A stretch of DNA of 64,000 nt from Fannyhessea vaginae DSM 15829. Its GTDB lineage: Bacteria; Actinomycetota; Coriobacteriia; Coriobacteriales; Atopobiaceae. This document shows positions 18,286 through 27,798 of this stretch, piece after piece; the first letter of the stretch is position 1, and the number at the start of each line of letters is the position of its first letter. The position numbers were made by a program, and so were the translations under genes. The notes beneath the pieces are model-generated. The model was not told the DNA's origin. It did not search any database and worked only from the letters and a program-made list of their open reading frames with translations. The DNA lies in contig NZ_ACGK02000001.1 of NCBI RefSeq assembly GCF_000159235.2, positions 434,001 to 498,000 on the forward strand, read 5' to 3'.

Positions 18286-20388
18286 CTATTTTGTTTTCTT
18301 AAAGAAATCAAAATGCGCTGGTATTTCGACCAATTTATGAGCTGCTTCATCGTGAGTATATGTTTTTGCAAGCTCATAAGGTCCCATAAACGCATTTTCC
18401 CACGAGAAAAATACGCTACGATCAAAGCTCATATGATCGCAAATAGTTTCGCAGCCCTCAAAAACAGCAGGGTGCATCATAAGGGAGGTAGCGCGAAGTG
18501 CATAAAATGCATCGGCAAGTGCTTGCTGATATGCCTTGTCGTCATTTTGGTCATAAGCGTCTTTTGCAGCTTGTCCCCAAATCTTATTGGCACTGCGACA
18601 CAGCGTTTCGGCATGACCGAGTGCGGTATGCGCATCGGCAACTGCTGCTGCTTGCTCAAAATCAAGCAGAGCTTTTTGACACGTCAGCTTTGTAGCCTGA
18701 CTTGCGTCAACATGCGGCAAACAGCCGCCACAAGCCTTTTGCGCGCCATAGAAACAGCTTCGTGCCAGTCTGTTAAAGATGTTAGTAAGAAATGCACTTT
18801 CTTTAAGAGCTGGGTCAACAACACGTGGATCGTCTTTTACCATAACGTCTACACCCGTTTTTTTATCGGTGTAACTTATGGAAGTGTCAAACGCTTTAGG
18901 TGAAAAACTTACTGCTTTTTGATCAAGTGCAAGCGACAACCAGTGTGCTCTTAGTTGTTCGGCGCTATAGTTTTGGAGCAATTCTTCTGCCATAGGCGGC
19001 TTGATAGCGCTTGAGCTTGATGCTTTTTTGTTCATAAACAAAATATGATAGTTAGCAACAGGGGTATCAGGGAATAAATCTGCGTCAAGCGCCTTCCAAA
19101 GGGCAGGCTGGGCAACACAATAAAAGAAGATATTATCCTGACCCATAAATTGATAGACCTGCGCATCTTTAGCACACCAAAAGTCATGCCAGTCATGAGA
19201 AGAAAAGCGGTGTGTATCATGGTTTTCATCTAGCATAAGCGCTGTTTTGGTAAACGAGATAGGAGCCCATAGACTTTCGGGCCAACACCATACAGTTAAA
19301 TCTTGCGCCTGAGGTAGCGCAGAGGCTTTGACGCCCCAAGGAATGTTTCCGGTAATACGAAACGGCAAGAGTGTTTTACCTGTTCTAAACCTAATTTTAG
19401 CGGCTTCAAGTTGCGTGCGTGCAGTATCTCTGTCTTGCCAGTTACCAAATTCAATTGAGAATGATTGCTGATTTTCTCGAGCGCCTACAAGCGTATAGGG
19501 TGGTAAAGTGTCTGAAATCTTGTCAAATGCGTCTTTAAACTTATTTTGAATATAAATCACGGGACTAGCGAGGGACTCGCGCACCGTATTGCATACAACG
19601 CTTCGGACGTGGCAATCATGATCCCATGCGTCTACCAGTTCTGTAAGATAGCCCTTAAAAGCAGGCAAATCAAAATACCAGTTGTCAACAGGCTTAAGAA
19701 TGGGCTGTGTACCGCTTAATTGTGACACAGGCGCAATAAGTTCTTCAGGATCAAATTGATGGCCTAAATCGCATTCGTCTGCATACGCTTTTTCGGATTT
19801 GCAGCCACGAACAGGACAGCGTCCAATGACTTGGCGACCGTTAAGAAATTGTTGAACTTTTTCGTCAAAGAATTGTCGCGTAGAACGCTTAGTAAGATAG
19901 CCGTTTTGATACAGGCGTTGCAAAATAAAGTCGGTAATTTCTTGATGAACGCTTGCTGCAGGTTCTAAGCCCGAACCTAAATAAAGGTCAAGCGAAATAC
20001 CGTATGCGTCGAGCGCGCGCTTTTGATCCTCGTGATTTTTTGTAACGTAATCATGTATGCTGCCTTCGTAACCACTATCTTTAAGCTTACGATGACCTTC
20101 CATGATAGGCGAGCCAAAACAGTCTGTTCCCGAAACAAAAACAACATTTTTTTTGCCAATGCGGTCACGCAAAAAGCGTGCAAAGAAATCTGCCGGTACA
20201 AAAACACCGCCTATGTGTCCAAAATGTAGATTTTTGTTACCGTAGGGCATACCGCAGGTCACAACAGCACGCTTGGGAAAGTGTGGACGCTCTGAGTTGT
20301 GAAGTGTAAGGAGGTATTGGTTTTGCGCTTGTTGAGAGGCATTTGAAGAGGGGTGTGTAGTAAAAATCGTTGAATTTTCGACAGTCAT
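18286..20388 (-). CDS. metG: Methionyl-tRNA synthetase-like class I aminoacyl-tRNA synthetase
   Basis: A 700-residue class I synthetase closest to MetRS. The HIGH-type motif is HFGHIGG in CGMPYGNKNLHFGHIGGVFV. The CP domain has zinc-knuckle cysteines (RCPVRGCKSEKAYADEC). WGV and LTVWCWPESLWAP match the MetRS core, and a C-terminal helical bundle ends in LMMHPAVFEGCETI. Three things are odd. An insert of roughly 60-70 residues lies between the CP domain and WGV (about residues 280-350). The KMSKS loop reads KKASSSS. The usual C-terminal tRNA-binding (EMAP-like) domain is missing. It may be the main MetRS of this lineage or a paralogue with altered specificity. It stands alone, with no T-box upstream. 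Confidence 0.75.
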   Translation of the reverse strand: MTVENSTIFTTHPSSNASQQAQNQYLLTLHNSERPHFPKRAVVTCGMPYGNKNLHFGHIGGVFVPADFFARFLRDRIGKKNVVFVSGTDCFGSPIMEGHRKLKDSGYEGSIHDYVTKNHEDQKRALDAYGISLDLYLGSGLEPAASVHQEITDFILQRLYQNGYLTKRSTRQFFDEKVQQFLNGRQVIGRCPVRGCKSEKAYADECDLGHQFDPEELIAPVSQLSGTQPILKPVDNWYFDLPAFKGYLTELVDAWDHDCHVRSVVCNTVRESLASPVIYIQNKFKDAFDKISDTLPPYTLVGARENQQSFSIEFGNWQDRDTARTQLEAAKIRFRTGKTLLPFRITGNIPWGVKASALPQAQDLTVWCWPESLWAPISFTKTALMLDENHDTHRFSSHDWHDFWCAKDAQVYQFMGQDNIFFYCVAQPALWKALDADLFPDTPVANYHILFMNKKASSSSAIKPPMAEELLQNYSAEQLRAHWLSLALDQKAVSFSPKAFDTSISYTDKKTGVDVMVKDDPRVVDPALKESAFLTNIFNRLARSCFYGAQKACGGCLPHVDASQATKLTCQKALLDFEQAAAVADAHTALGHAETLCRSANKIWGQAAKDAYDQNDDKAYQQALADAFYALRATSLMMHPAVFEGCETICDHMSFDRSVFFSWENAFMGPYELAKTYTHDEAAHKLVEIPAHFDFFKKTK

Positions 20389-20530
20389 AAATGTTCCTTA
20401 CATGTTGTTGGTAACTTACGCCAAGCCACAACTATTGTGACATAATCATTGTGACATAGTTATTTTGAATAGCTATCATATATCTGATTTATACATGACC
20501 TTTGTATTATTCTACAACTGATATGGAGAA

Positions 20531-21700
20531 ATGATTGTGCGTACTGATGATTTTGATTATGTCTTGCCGCAAGAACGTATAGCCCAGCATCCAATTGAGC
20601 CGCGTGACGCATGTAAGCTGTTGGTGCTTCATCGCACTACAGGCGAAATAGAGCATCGTCATTTTAGAGATATTGCAGATTATATGCAAGAAGGCGATCT
20701 GATTGTTGCCAATAAAACAAGGGTTTTACCTGCACGTTTAGTAGGACTTAAGCACGGTGGCTCTGCTGCGTGCGAAACGCTTTTGCTTAAACGTCGTGAA
20801 GATCTTGACCCTATGGGTTCGGTTTGGGAGTGTTTGGTTAATCCTGGTAAACGCTTAAAACTTGGTGCGTGTATTGATTATCGCGCAGGTGGTCTTCATG
20901 CACCTGCTACCGCAGACGTTGTGTTACGTGCAGAAATTATGGATTATCTTGAAAATAACCGTGGCGGAAGACTGGTCAAGTTTACGCCAGCACAAGGATT
21001 GAGTTTAGACGAGGCAATACATCAGGCAGGCCATGTTCCTCTGCCGCCATATATTACCAATTACGAAGGCGACCCCGAAAAATATCAGACGGTATATTCC
21101 ATGAAGGAAGAGCACTCTGCCGCATCTCCAACTGCAGGTTTGCATTTTACACCAGAGCTTATTGAACGTATTAAGCAAAAAGGCGTGCAATGGAAAACGG
21201 TTGAGCTTGAGGTTGGTATTGATACCTTTAGATTGGTCGAAGAAGATGATCCAACCCAACATGTTATGCATACCGAGCGTTATCACGTGTCACAAGATGT
21301 TGTTGATGCCGTACACGCCACAAAAGCTGCAGGTCATAAGGTTATCGCTATTGGTACAACATCGGTTCGTTCACTTGAGAGTGCGTTTGATTGCAATGCA
21401 ACATGCTCTGAGCCTGCGCTTTGTGCCCTCAATTTTGAGCACGCACAAGATTCGTGCTTGCTTACGCACCGCGGTGATATTGTCAAACGAGAAAATGCAA
21501 CAACTGATTTGTATATTATGCCTGGATATACCTGGCATGTTGTTGATTGCATGGTAACTAATTTTCATGTGCCACGTTCAACGCTTATGATGATGGTGTC
21601 TTCATTTGCATCGCGTGAGCTTATTATGAAAGCTTATCAAGAAGCAATTGAGCATGAATATAGGTTCTTGTCATTTGGCGACGCTATGATTATGTTGTAA
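20531..21700 (+). CDS. queA: S-adenosylmethionine:tRNA ribosyltransferase-isomerase
   Basis: Makes epoxyqueuosine in tRNA anticodons by transferring the ribosyl part of SAM. Family motifs: FDYVLPQERIAQHP at the N-terminus, VANKTRVLPARL, GHVPLPPYI, YSMKEEHSAASPTAGLHFT, GIDTFRLVEEDD, HTERYHV, VIAIGTTSVRSLES, and C-terminal TDLYIMPGYTWHVVDCMVTN with NFHVPRSTL. At 389 residues it is longer than the usual ~345 because of an insert after VRSLES. The start is either this ATG or the GTG six bases later, both behind GGAGA. It belongs with tgt at 23623, which acts one step earlier on the same tRNAs. Confidence 0.94.
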   Translation: MIVRTDDFDYVLPQERIAQHPIEPRDACKLLVLHRTTGEIEHRHFRDIADYMQEGDLIVANKTRVLPARLVGLKHGGSAACETLLLKRREDLDPMGSVWECLVNPGKRLKLGACIDYRAGGLHAPATADVVLRAEIMDYLENNRGGRLVKFTPAQGLSLDEAIHQAGHVPLPPYITNYEGDPEKYQTVYSMKEEHSAASPTAGLHFTPELIERIKQKGVQWKTVELEVGIDTFRLVEEDDPTQHVMHTERYHVSQDVVDAVHATKAAGHKVIAIGTTSVRSLESAFDCNATCSEPALCALNFEHAQDSCLLTHRGDIVKRENATTDLYIMPGYTWHVVDCMVTNFHVPRSTLMMMVSSFASRELIMKAYQEAIEHEYRFLSFGDAMIML

Positions 21701-21721
21701 CGTGCGCCTGAGCAAGAAGTA

Positions 21722-22939
21722 CTATCTTTGTACCAGTGCATACAGTGTTATGCCAACAAGAACTACAATTACAAGTACAAGCGCTACAAAGACAACTCGT
21801 TGTAGGCGCGTGCGTTTGCGCAAATCTCGTGCGTGTTGGCTCAAACGCTCATGGGTTTGTTGATATTCATTCAACAGCTTTGTTTCCTGTTGTATCTTGG
21901 TGTAAAGCGTGCGCGTCATCTCGGGTGTAGCATGAATGGAATGGGCTTCATCGAGCGCCGCTTGAATATCTGCTAGCCGATCATGCGTTTCTTTATGTGA
22001 CTGTTGCTTTTGTTGTAAGTCCTTTTTAACAGCATCAAGTGCGTCTTTAAGTTGTGTTTCTTCGCTTTTCTTGTCTTTATATAAGGCTTCATATTCCTCA
22101 CGATGCCCACGTGCTTCGGCCTGCGCATTCATGGAGTGAGTATTTGCTCGCTCACATGCTTGTTTTTGTAGATTATAACGATCTTGAGCTGCATTAACAC
22201 TTTGCTGCTCTTCGTTGCTTATGCGGTCAACATCTTTAATAGCCACATCAAGGTGTGCACGCTCGGTAATAACTTCACCTTGCATTTTGGAAATTGCAGC
22301 AGCTGTAGAGTTAGGATCTTGTTGCAGACGAGAAAGACCTGCCTCAACACGAGTCAGCCGCTCGCGTGCACTATCAACATTGTGATGTGCATTACTAATC
22401 TGCTGATCGCGGCGTTTTACTGCGGCAGCCAATGCCTGATCAGCGGCCTTTACATCGCGTTTTGCATCAGCAAGCGCACGCGCGCTGTCGTCGTTTCTGC
22501 CTTTACTTGAGTCCATAAGCTCCTTGTAGGGGCGCAACTCTTCTTCATGCTTTGCAATTAAGGTATTCAGTGAAGTTTCCTGTAGCTTAACTTTTGCACT
22601 TATTTGTTCTATCTCTGTTGCCAAAAGCGAAGCTGCCGTCTTTTCTCGTTCCTGCTTGTTGAGGTAGTCTGCCACCAAATTGTCATAATTATCTTCGATA
22701 GTACGGCGGTGCTCAAAACAAGTTTGATCGTTGGCTATTTGTGTTTTTATTTCGTTTACTTTCGATTGAATTTCCTGTTGTTTTCGTGTTGCCTGTACTA
22801 CGCTTACGGTTGCTTGTGCTCCCGAAACAAACAGCGCTACAAAACGTTTGCCAACGATCATAACCGCTTCCATCATGCGCTTAAAGGTATTGGTATGAGT
22901 GGGTTGCGTGCTGTTGGAGTTGTTGAGTTTTGGTTGCAT
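21722..22939 (-). CDS. Coiled-coil protein with C-terminal membrane anchor, unknown function
   Basis: I do not recognise this 405-residue protein. Most of it (about residues 50-370) is highly charged and rich in Gln, Glu, Lys and Ala with heptad-like spacing, predicted as a long coiled coil with repeated Arg-Asp-Gln stretches. Near residues 20-50 there is a weakly hydrophobic segment, and a clear C-terminal membrane helix (VVFVALVLVIVVLVGITLYAL) ends four residues from the C-terminus, like a tail anchor. The ATG at 22939 (MQPKLNN) follows GAGAGG. It sits between queA and ptsH with no operon partner. A role in envelope or division-site organisation is possible but not supported by any motif. 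Confidence 0.6.
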   Translation of the reverse strand: MQPKLNNSNSTQPTHTNTFKRMMEAVMIVGKRFVALFVSGAQATVSVVQATRKQQEIQSKVNEIKTQIANDQTCFEHRRTIEDNYDNLVADYLNKQEREKTAASLLATEIEQISAKVKLQETSLNTLIAKHEEELRPYKELMDSSKGRNDDSARALADAKRDVKAADQALAAAVKRRDQQISNAHHNVDSARERLTRVEAGLSRLQQDPNSTAAAISKMQGEVITERAHLDVAIKDVDRISNEEQQSVNAAQDRYNLQKQACERANTHSMNAQAEARGHREEYEALYKDKKSEETQLKDALDAVKKDLQQKQQSHKETHDRLADIQAALDEAHSIHATPEMTRTLYTKIQQETKLLNEYQQTHERLSQHARDLRKRTRLQRVVFVALVLVIVVLVGITLYALVQR

Positions 22940-23091
22940 GTAAGGTCCTCTCTTTTGGCCTACATACATAAAGGTACATCAAAATCACTAAATTTTCTCT
23001 ACATACACAAAAGATGTTTGGTAGTATGATTTTTACTTGAAATGGTTATGAGAGATTATGTATCTACTCTACGAGAAAAAAGGAGTGCATT

Positions 23092-23373
23092 ATGCTTTCC
23101 AAGCAAGTTACTATTGCAAGCGCAACCGGTCTTCACGCGCGTCCTGCTTCACAGTTTGTTCAAGTTGCAAAAGGTTTTGACTGCGATGTTCGCATTGCCA
23201 ACATTGACAAAGGTACAGCTCCTGTAAACGCTAAATCTATTATGATGATTCTTGCTGCAGGTTTGGGCACTGGTACTAAAGTAGAAATCACTTGTGATGG
23301 TGCAGACGAGCAAGATGCTCTTAAGGCACTTCTTGAGATTAAAGATGGTAGTGAGCAACTTTTTAGCGAGTAA
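23092..23373 (+). CDS. ptsH: Phosphocarrier protein HPr
   Basis: The small PTS carrier that passes phosphate from Enzyme I to the EIIA proteins. The active His15 is in the motif SATGLHARPASQFVQ, and the regulatory Ser46 region is VNAKSIMMILAAG, as in Gram-positive HPr targeted by HPr kinase. At 93 residues it is slightly longer than the usual 85-88 owing to a C-terminal tail. The ATG has AAAAAGGAG upstream. It is encoded apart from ptsI (41261) and the fructose PTS genes, which it must serve in trans. Confidence 0.95.
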   Translation: MLSKQVTIASATGLHARPASQFVQVAKGFDCDVRIANIDKGTAPVNAKSIMMILAAGLGTGTKVEITCDGADEQDALKALLEIKDGSEQLFSE

Positions 23374-23480
23374 TTATTCGTTTGTTCGTGCCTGTAGTTA
23401 AGGCGGGTATTGCATAGTACAGACACTAAGGTGCTCGTTACGTGCATATACAGAACAGCGGTTTTATACGCGATATTTTA

Positions 23481-23515
23481 ATTGGGGCATCCTTTGTGTG
23501 GTGCCTCAATTTTTG
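23481..23515 (+). terminator. Terminator of ptsH
   Basis: An 8-bp stem (TTGGGGCA with TGCCTCAA, one wobble) at 23483-23490 / 23502-23509 is followed by TTTTTG, 110 bases after ptsH. Confidence 0.65.
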
Positions 23516-23622
23516 TTTTGTTTAAATTGTTGCTTTTTTCGTTTTAAGTTTATATACAATATTTTGTGTAAGAAGTATTAAAGTATCCGTTTCCTCATAT
23601 TTTGTCATTGCAAGGAGCTCGT

Positions 23623-24822
23623 ATGTCCATATCGTCTTCAGATACCTGCGATTCGTCAAAATGGTTTACCTACGACCTTATTGCCGAAGACCCTACAACG
23701 CACGCCCGCGCAGGAGTGTTTCATACACCTCATGGCGATATCCCTACTCCTATCTTTATGCCCGTTGGCACTAAAGCAGCCATAAAAGGATTACTTCCCC
23801 AAACAGTGAATGATCTTGGTGCAAAAATCATTCTTGCAAATACATATCACCTTGCTATGAGGCCTGGCGAAGACCTCATTGCCGAGGCAGGCGGCCTGCA
23901 CTCATTTATGCATTGGAATAAGCCTATTCTTACCGATTCGGGTGGCTTTCAAGTATTTAGTCATTCAGAATTCGTAAAGCTTTCCGATGAAGGTGTGCGC
24001 TTTAAGGTTGTTGACTATGACGGGTCATATGTGTTTTGGACACCCGAAAAAAATATGGAAATTGCTCAAAAGTTGGGCGCAGACATCGTGATGCAGCTTG
24101 ATCAGTGTCCTGGTTATCCTGCAAGTGATGCGTATGTTCGTCGTGCGGTTGACTTATCAAGTGCATGGGCACAGCGTTGCTTTGAGGCCCACACCAAGAA
24201 AGACCAAGCGCTTTTTGGCATTGTTCAAGGTGGTATGAATTTAGATCTTAGAAAACTAAGCATTGAGCGTCTTGAGTCGATTGCCGATTTTCCTGGATAT
24301 GGTATTGGCGGATATTCGGTGGGCGAGGATCACGAAACCATGTTTGAATCGCTGGCACCTTTGGTATCTGAATATATGCCGCGTCATAAACCTCGCTATT
24401 TGATGGGAGTAGGCAATCCGACAACGCTGGTACGTGCAGTTGCATGTGGTGTCGATATGTTCGATTGCGTGCTACCAACGAGAACCGCGCGTATGGGTAC
24501 TGCTTTTTCTCATGAAGGCAGGCTCAATCTTAAAAACGCTGCTCACATTCATGCTCATGTACCCTTAGATGAGCTTTGTACATGTCCGGTTTGTAGTGAA
24601 GGATATACGCGCAGCTACCTTAACCATTTGGTTCGCCAACACGAAATGAACGCAGCAATCTTATTGTCTATGCACAACATTTATTTTCTGCTTGACTGTA
24701 TGAGACAGGCGCGTCAAGCCATTATTGAAGGACGCTATAAGGCATTTTTAGATACATGGATGCAATATCCAACGGCTCAAGATGGGCGTATGCAAAATTA
24801 TCGTATGAACCATGGGGAATAA
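23623..24822 (+). CDS. tgt: tRNA-guanine transglycosylase (queuine tRNA-ribosyltransferase)
   Basis: Exchanges guanine 34 of GUN-anticodon tRNAs for preQ1, the step before QueA. Seen: the N-terminal PTPIFMPVGTKAAIKGL, NTYHLAMRPGED, the segment LTDSGGFQVFSHS (catalytic Asp), QLDQCPGYPAS, FGIVQGGMNLDLRK, GGYSVGEDHETM, the second catalytic Asp region MFDCVLPTRTARMGTAF, and a zinc site CTCPVCSEGYTRSYLNHL plus the following His. The ATG at 23623 follows AAGGAG, so the upstream in-frame TTG at 23602 is not preferred. 399 residues. Confidence 0.96.
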   Translation: MSISSSDTCDSSKWFTYDLIAEDPTTHARAGVFHTPHGDIPTPIFMPVGTKAAIKGLLPQTVNDLGAKIILANTYHLAMRPGEDLIAEAGGLHSFMHWNKPILTDSGGFQVFSHSEFVKLSDEGVRFKVVDYDGSYVFWTPEKNMEIAQKLGADIVMQLDQCPGYPASDAYVRRAVDLSSAWAQRCFEAHTKKDQALFGIVQGGMNLDLRKLSIERLESIADFPGYGIGGYSVGEDHETMFESLAPLVSEYMPRHKPRYLMGVGNPTTLVRAVACGVDMFDCVLPTRTARMGTAFSHEGRLNLKNAAHIHAHVPLDELCTCPVCSEGYTRSYLNHLVRQHEMNAAILLSMHNIYFLLDCMRQARQAIIEGRYKAFLDTWMQYPTAQDGRMQNYRMNHGE

Positions 24823-24886
24823 AGCACAAATAGGTTTGTAGAAATATGTATTTTACGAGCGTGCATTATGGTGTAGCTGTGATGAT

Positions 24887-24916
24887 TTGTAACGAGAGAT
24901 ATCAATTGATTATGAT
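24887..24916 (+). promoter_or_regulatory. Probable promoter of the dlt-like locus
   Basis: TTGTAA (24887-24892) and TATGAT (24911-24916) are 18 bases apart, 54 bases upstream of the MBOAT GTG start. The short palindrome ATCAATTGAT overlaps the spacer just before the -10 box. Confidence 0.45.
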
Positions 24917-24970
24917 AAATTTTGCTCGTAACGATTTGGATATTGGATTTTATATGCGTTAGGTTAGCTT

Positions 24971-26552
24971 GTGGAATTCTACTCTTTAATGTTTGTGTGC
25001 TTTTGTGCACTTCTGTGCATAACCTACTACGCAGTAGGATATATCTTCAAACGCTTCCAATGGGTAGTTATCCTTATCTTTTCGCTTATCTTTTATGCAC
25101 TTGTTACCAATATAGATACTATTGTTTATGTTGCGTTTACCCTCGTGCTTACCTATGTCACCACCTTATCATTCCACAAAATTGATTCCTCAAGTAAAAA
25201 GCGCTTACATACCATCACCACGAGAGCAGACAAAAAGGCTTTTAAGCATAAAATTGCTCGTATCAAGCAGCTTGTATTGATAGCAGCTCTTATTCTTATT
25301 GCAGGCTGCTTATGCTACCTTAAATACTGGAATACCATTCTCTATGCACTAAGTCTTGCTCCCTCAACTAAAAGCTTAGGGCTTTTACTTCCTTTAGGTA
25401 TTTCCTTTTATACCTTCCAAGCACTCTCATATGTCTTTGATATCTATAACCAAAAGTACACCCCAGAACAAAATCCCTTCAAGCTTGCATGCTATCTCAT
25501 CTACTTCCCTCAACTTATCCAAGGACCCATTAACCGCTTTGATAAACTTTCCCCTCATCTTTTTAGCTATCACGCAGCTTCTGATACGCACTTTGGACGT
25601 GCATCAGTACTGTTTTGCTATGGTGCTCTTAAAAAGTATGTTATGGCAGATCTTTTAGTAGACTCCATCTCGTACATCTTTGACTATAAGCCTGCATCCC
25701 TTCCTGGCTCTGTTATCGTCTTTGGTATTTTGCTTTATTCTGCTCAACAATATGCCGACTTCTCAGGTGGTATCGATATGGTAGAAGCCACTTCTGAGTT
25801 TTTAGGCATTCCTATGCAAGCAAACTTCCGTCGCCCGTATTTTTCTATTTCACTGGCTGATTTCTGGAGACGCTGGCATATCTCTTTAGGTCTTTGGATG
25901 AAAGACTACGTATTTTATCCTTTAGCACTAACGCGCCCCATGAAAGCTTTAGGTAAGTGTGTAAAAACACACATATCTTCTCACTTAGGAAAAACTCTTC
26001 CTGCAGCACTTGCCAATATCTTTGTATTCTTACTCGTAGGAGTTTGGCATGGTGCTGATGCACACTTTATCTGGTGGGGACTCTATAACGGTCTTGTAAT
26101 TGCCACATCAGATATTGCAAAACCTCTTACCCAAGGCTTAGCACATCTGTTGCACATTAACCAAAAAACTACGCAGCTACCATGTATTCTCGGTTATTCG
26201 CTGCTTCATTGTGGTAAACATTGGCTGGTACTTCGACCGTATCTTTGATGCACAAACCTCGTTTACCTGTCTTTACAACACGGTGTTCTCGTTTCATGCA
26301 CAAGACTTTATTACAACCTTGCGCACTATAGGAATTCATCAGGATAAGATAAGTGCGCTGTGCCTTTCTTTTGTGATGTGGTGTATCGTTTTTGTCGTAA
26401 GTTTGTATCAAGAGCAAGGCCACGATATAGTTACGTTTTTATCGAAACAATCGTATATTGTTCGTATTCTATTGTTTGCACTCTTTGGTCTTTTGATTAC
26501 CTTGGCATGTATATTTAATGTGGGAGGAGGGTTCATGTATGCAAATTACTAA
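24971..26552 (+). CDS. MBOAT-family (AlgI/DltB-type) acyltransferase, interrupted by a frameshift
   Basis: A polytopic membrane O-acyltransferase. Family motifs are MEFYSLMFVCF at the N-terminus, LLLPLGISFYTFQALSY, YFPQLIQGPINRF, QYADFSGGIDM, DFWRRWHISLGLWMKDYVFYPL and the catalytic region GVWHGADAHFIWWGLYNG (His360). The GTG at 24971 opens a 425-residue frame ending at 26248. The missing last helices (VVNIGWYFDRIFDAQTS onward) continue in another frame up to 26552. The frames join within an A6 run (26163-26168), where deleting one A restores one continuous protein of about 526 residues. As written, the product keeps the catalytic His but loses the C-terminal helices. Its end overlaps the SGNH gene by 14 bases. 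It probably moves an aminoacyl group across or at the membrane. Confidence 0.8.
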
Positions 26553-27798
26553 TAAATCCTCACAACATACGCCAGAGTCCACAAGCACGCCTAAAACCGT
26601 GAAAGAGTCTTCGTCCGCGAGCACGCCTTCGTGCTCACAAGTGCAACATGCATCATCAGCATTAAACAATAATGAAGGCACAAAACATAAGCGCCTCTTT
26701 ATACGCAACATAAAAATTGCACTCTTATCTTGTGTTTTGCTTGGTATTATTGCAGTTTGTTATGCGTATATTTTTTCGTTATATGCTCCTTTGGCGCAAG
26801 TAAGTTGGAATGATTTTAGAGAAGCTCCCGCGTGCGATACGGTAATCGTTGGATCTTCATATGCCGAGCGCGGTATAAATCCTCTTGTGTATGATGATAC
26901 GCGCGCAGAACTTTCAGGCGAGCAAAATCCTTCTACTTATAATCTTGCAACGCCTGGTCAGGTTTTATCTTCCACCTACGATACGGTGCTTGAGGCTATT
27001 GAACATAAGCATGTTAAACGCGTTATCCTAGGCATAGGTCTGTATTCATTTGATTCGCCATATAATGTGCGTGCAGAAGTTCCCTATCTTTACGCCCGTT
27101 ATCAAAATGATCCTATCATACTTGCTCAAAAATTGGGGTCGCTTGCGCTACGAAAAGAAACTTTTGGTGAAAAAGATTCACTGAACGTTTATTTTCCATG
27201 GGTATTTACGCCTGCGCGTACGCCACAGGCGCTTTATTATAACGTGATGTCTCGTTTGACTCACGAACCTTATGGCTTAGCAGCTCAAAAGGTAACGAAA
27301 GATTGGACGTATGGCGGACGAGGTTATGGTAATTATAACTGGGTTTTGGAAGATGGAAATTATGATACGTCAGCTCAAGTATATGGATGGCCTCGTCTTG
27401 ATCAAAAGAGCTTTGAATATCTGGCACAAATTGCGCGTCTTTGTCAAGAGCGCGGTGTTTCGTTTATCTGCATAGCTACGCCTCATCCAGCGTATGATAT
27501 TGCGTCCTTTGGTTCATTTTATCCAAAAACCATGCAGCGCGTACGTGATATTGTCGAAGGTGCCAATGGCGTGTATCTTGATTGTAATATGTGTAAAGAG
27601 GGTGTTCTTTCACTTTCGCGTTCGGAGTTTGCCGACTTTGAACACTTAAATACAACTGGTGCACAACATTTTTCGCGTTACTTGGCTAAACTTATATATC
27701 GTATAGATATGCACGAAGATGTTTCGCAGGATTTCATCTCGTATGACGAATGGGATACCTGGATGAAACAGTACAAGGCAACGAAGGGCAACTCATGA
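26539..27798 (+). CDS. DltD/AlgJ-like SGNH-type membrane protein
   Basis: A 419-residue protein. A Ser/Thr-rich cytoplasmic N-terminus (1-52) is followed by one membrane helix (about 56-80) and a large outside domain. That domain has an SGNH-type layout: VIVGSSYAERGINP with the putative nucleophile Ser near 106-107, a central block LGIGLYSFDSP, and a C-terminal D-x-x-H dyad in FADFEHLNTTGAQHF. DltD of teichoic acid D-alanylation and AlgJ/AlgX of alginate acetylation share this arrangement. It likely accepts or hands over the acyl group outside the cell together with the MBOAT. The ATG at 26539 lies behind GGGAGGAGGG. It overlaps the MBOAT 3' end by 14 bases and the ligase start by 4 (ATGA), so the genes are translationally coupled. 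Confidence 0.75.
   Translation: MQITNKSSQHTPESTSTPKTVKESSSASTPSCSQVQHASSALNNNEGTKHKRLFIRNIKIALLSCVLLGIIAVCYAYIFSLYAPLAQVSWNDFREAPACDTVIVGSSYAERGINPLVYDDTRAELSGEQNPSTYNLATPGQVLSSTYDTVLEAIEHKHVKRVILGIGLYSFDSPYNVRAEVPYLYARYQNDPIILAQKLGSLALRKETFGEKDSLNVYFPWVFTPARTPQALYYNVMSRLTHEPYGLAAQKVTKDWTYGGRGYGNYNWVLEDGNYDTSAQVYGWPRLDQKSFEYLAQIARLCQERGVSFICIATPHPAYDIASFGSFYPKTMQRVRDIVEGANGVYLDCNMCKEGVLSLSRSEFADFEHLNTTGAQHFSRYLAKLIYRIDMHEDVSQDFISYDEWDTWMKQYKATKGNS

Noticed and set aside
18244..18903. A 219-codon frame on the + strand
   Set aside because: It mirrors the 3' part of the MetRS-like gene, has no ribosome site, and its sequence is Cys/Phe-rich noise.
26163..26169. A programmed -1 frameshift heptamer (A-AAA-AAC) in the MBOAT gene
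   Set aside because: The heptamer is not in the reading frame needed for -1 slippage, and rejoining the gene needs a +1 change, not -1.
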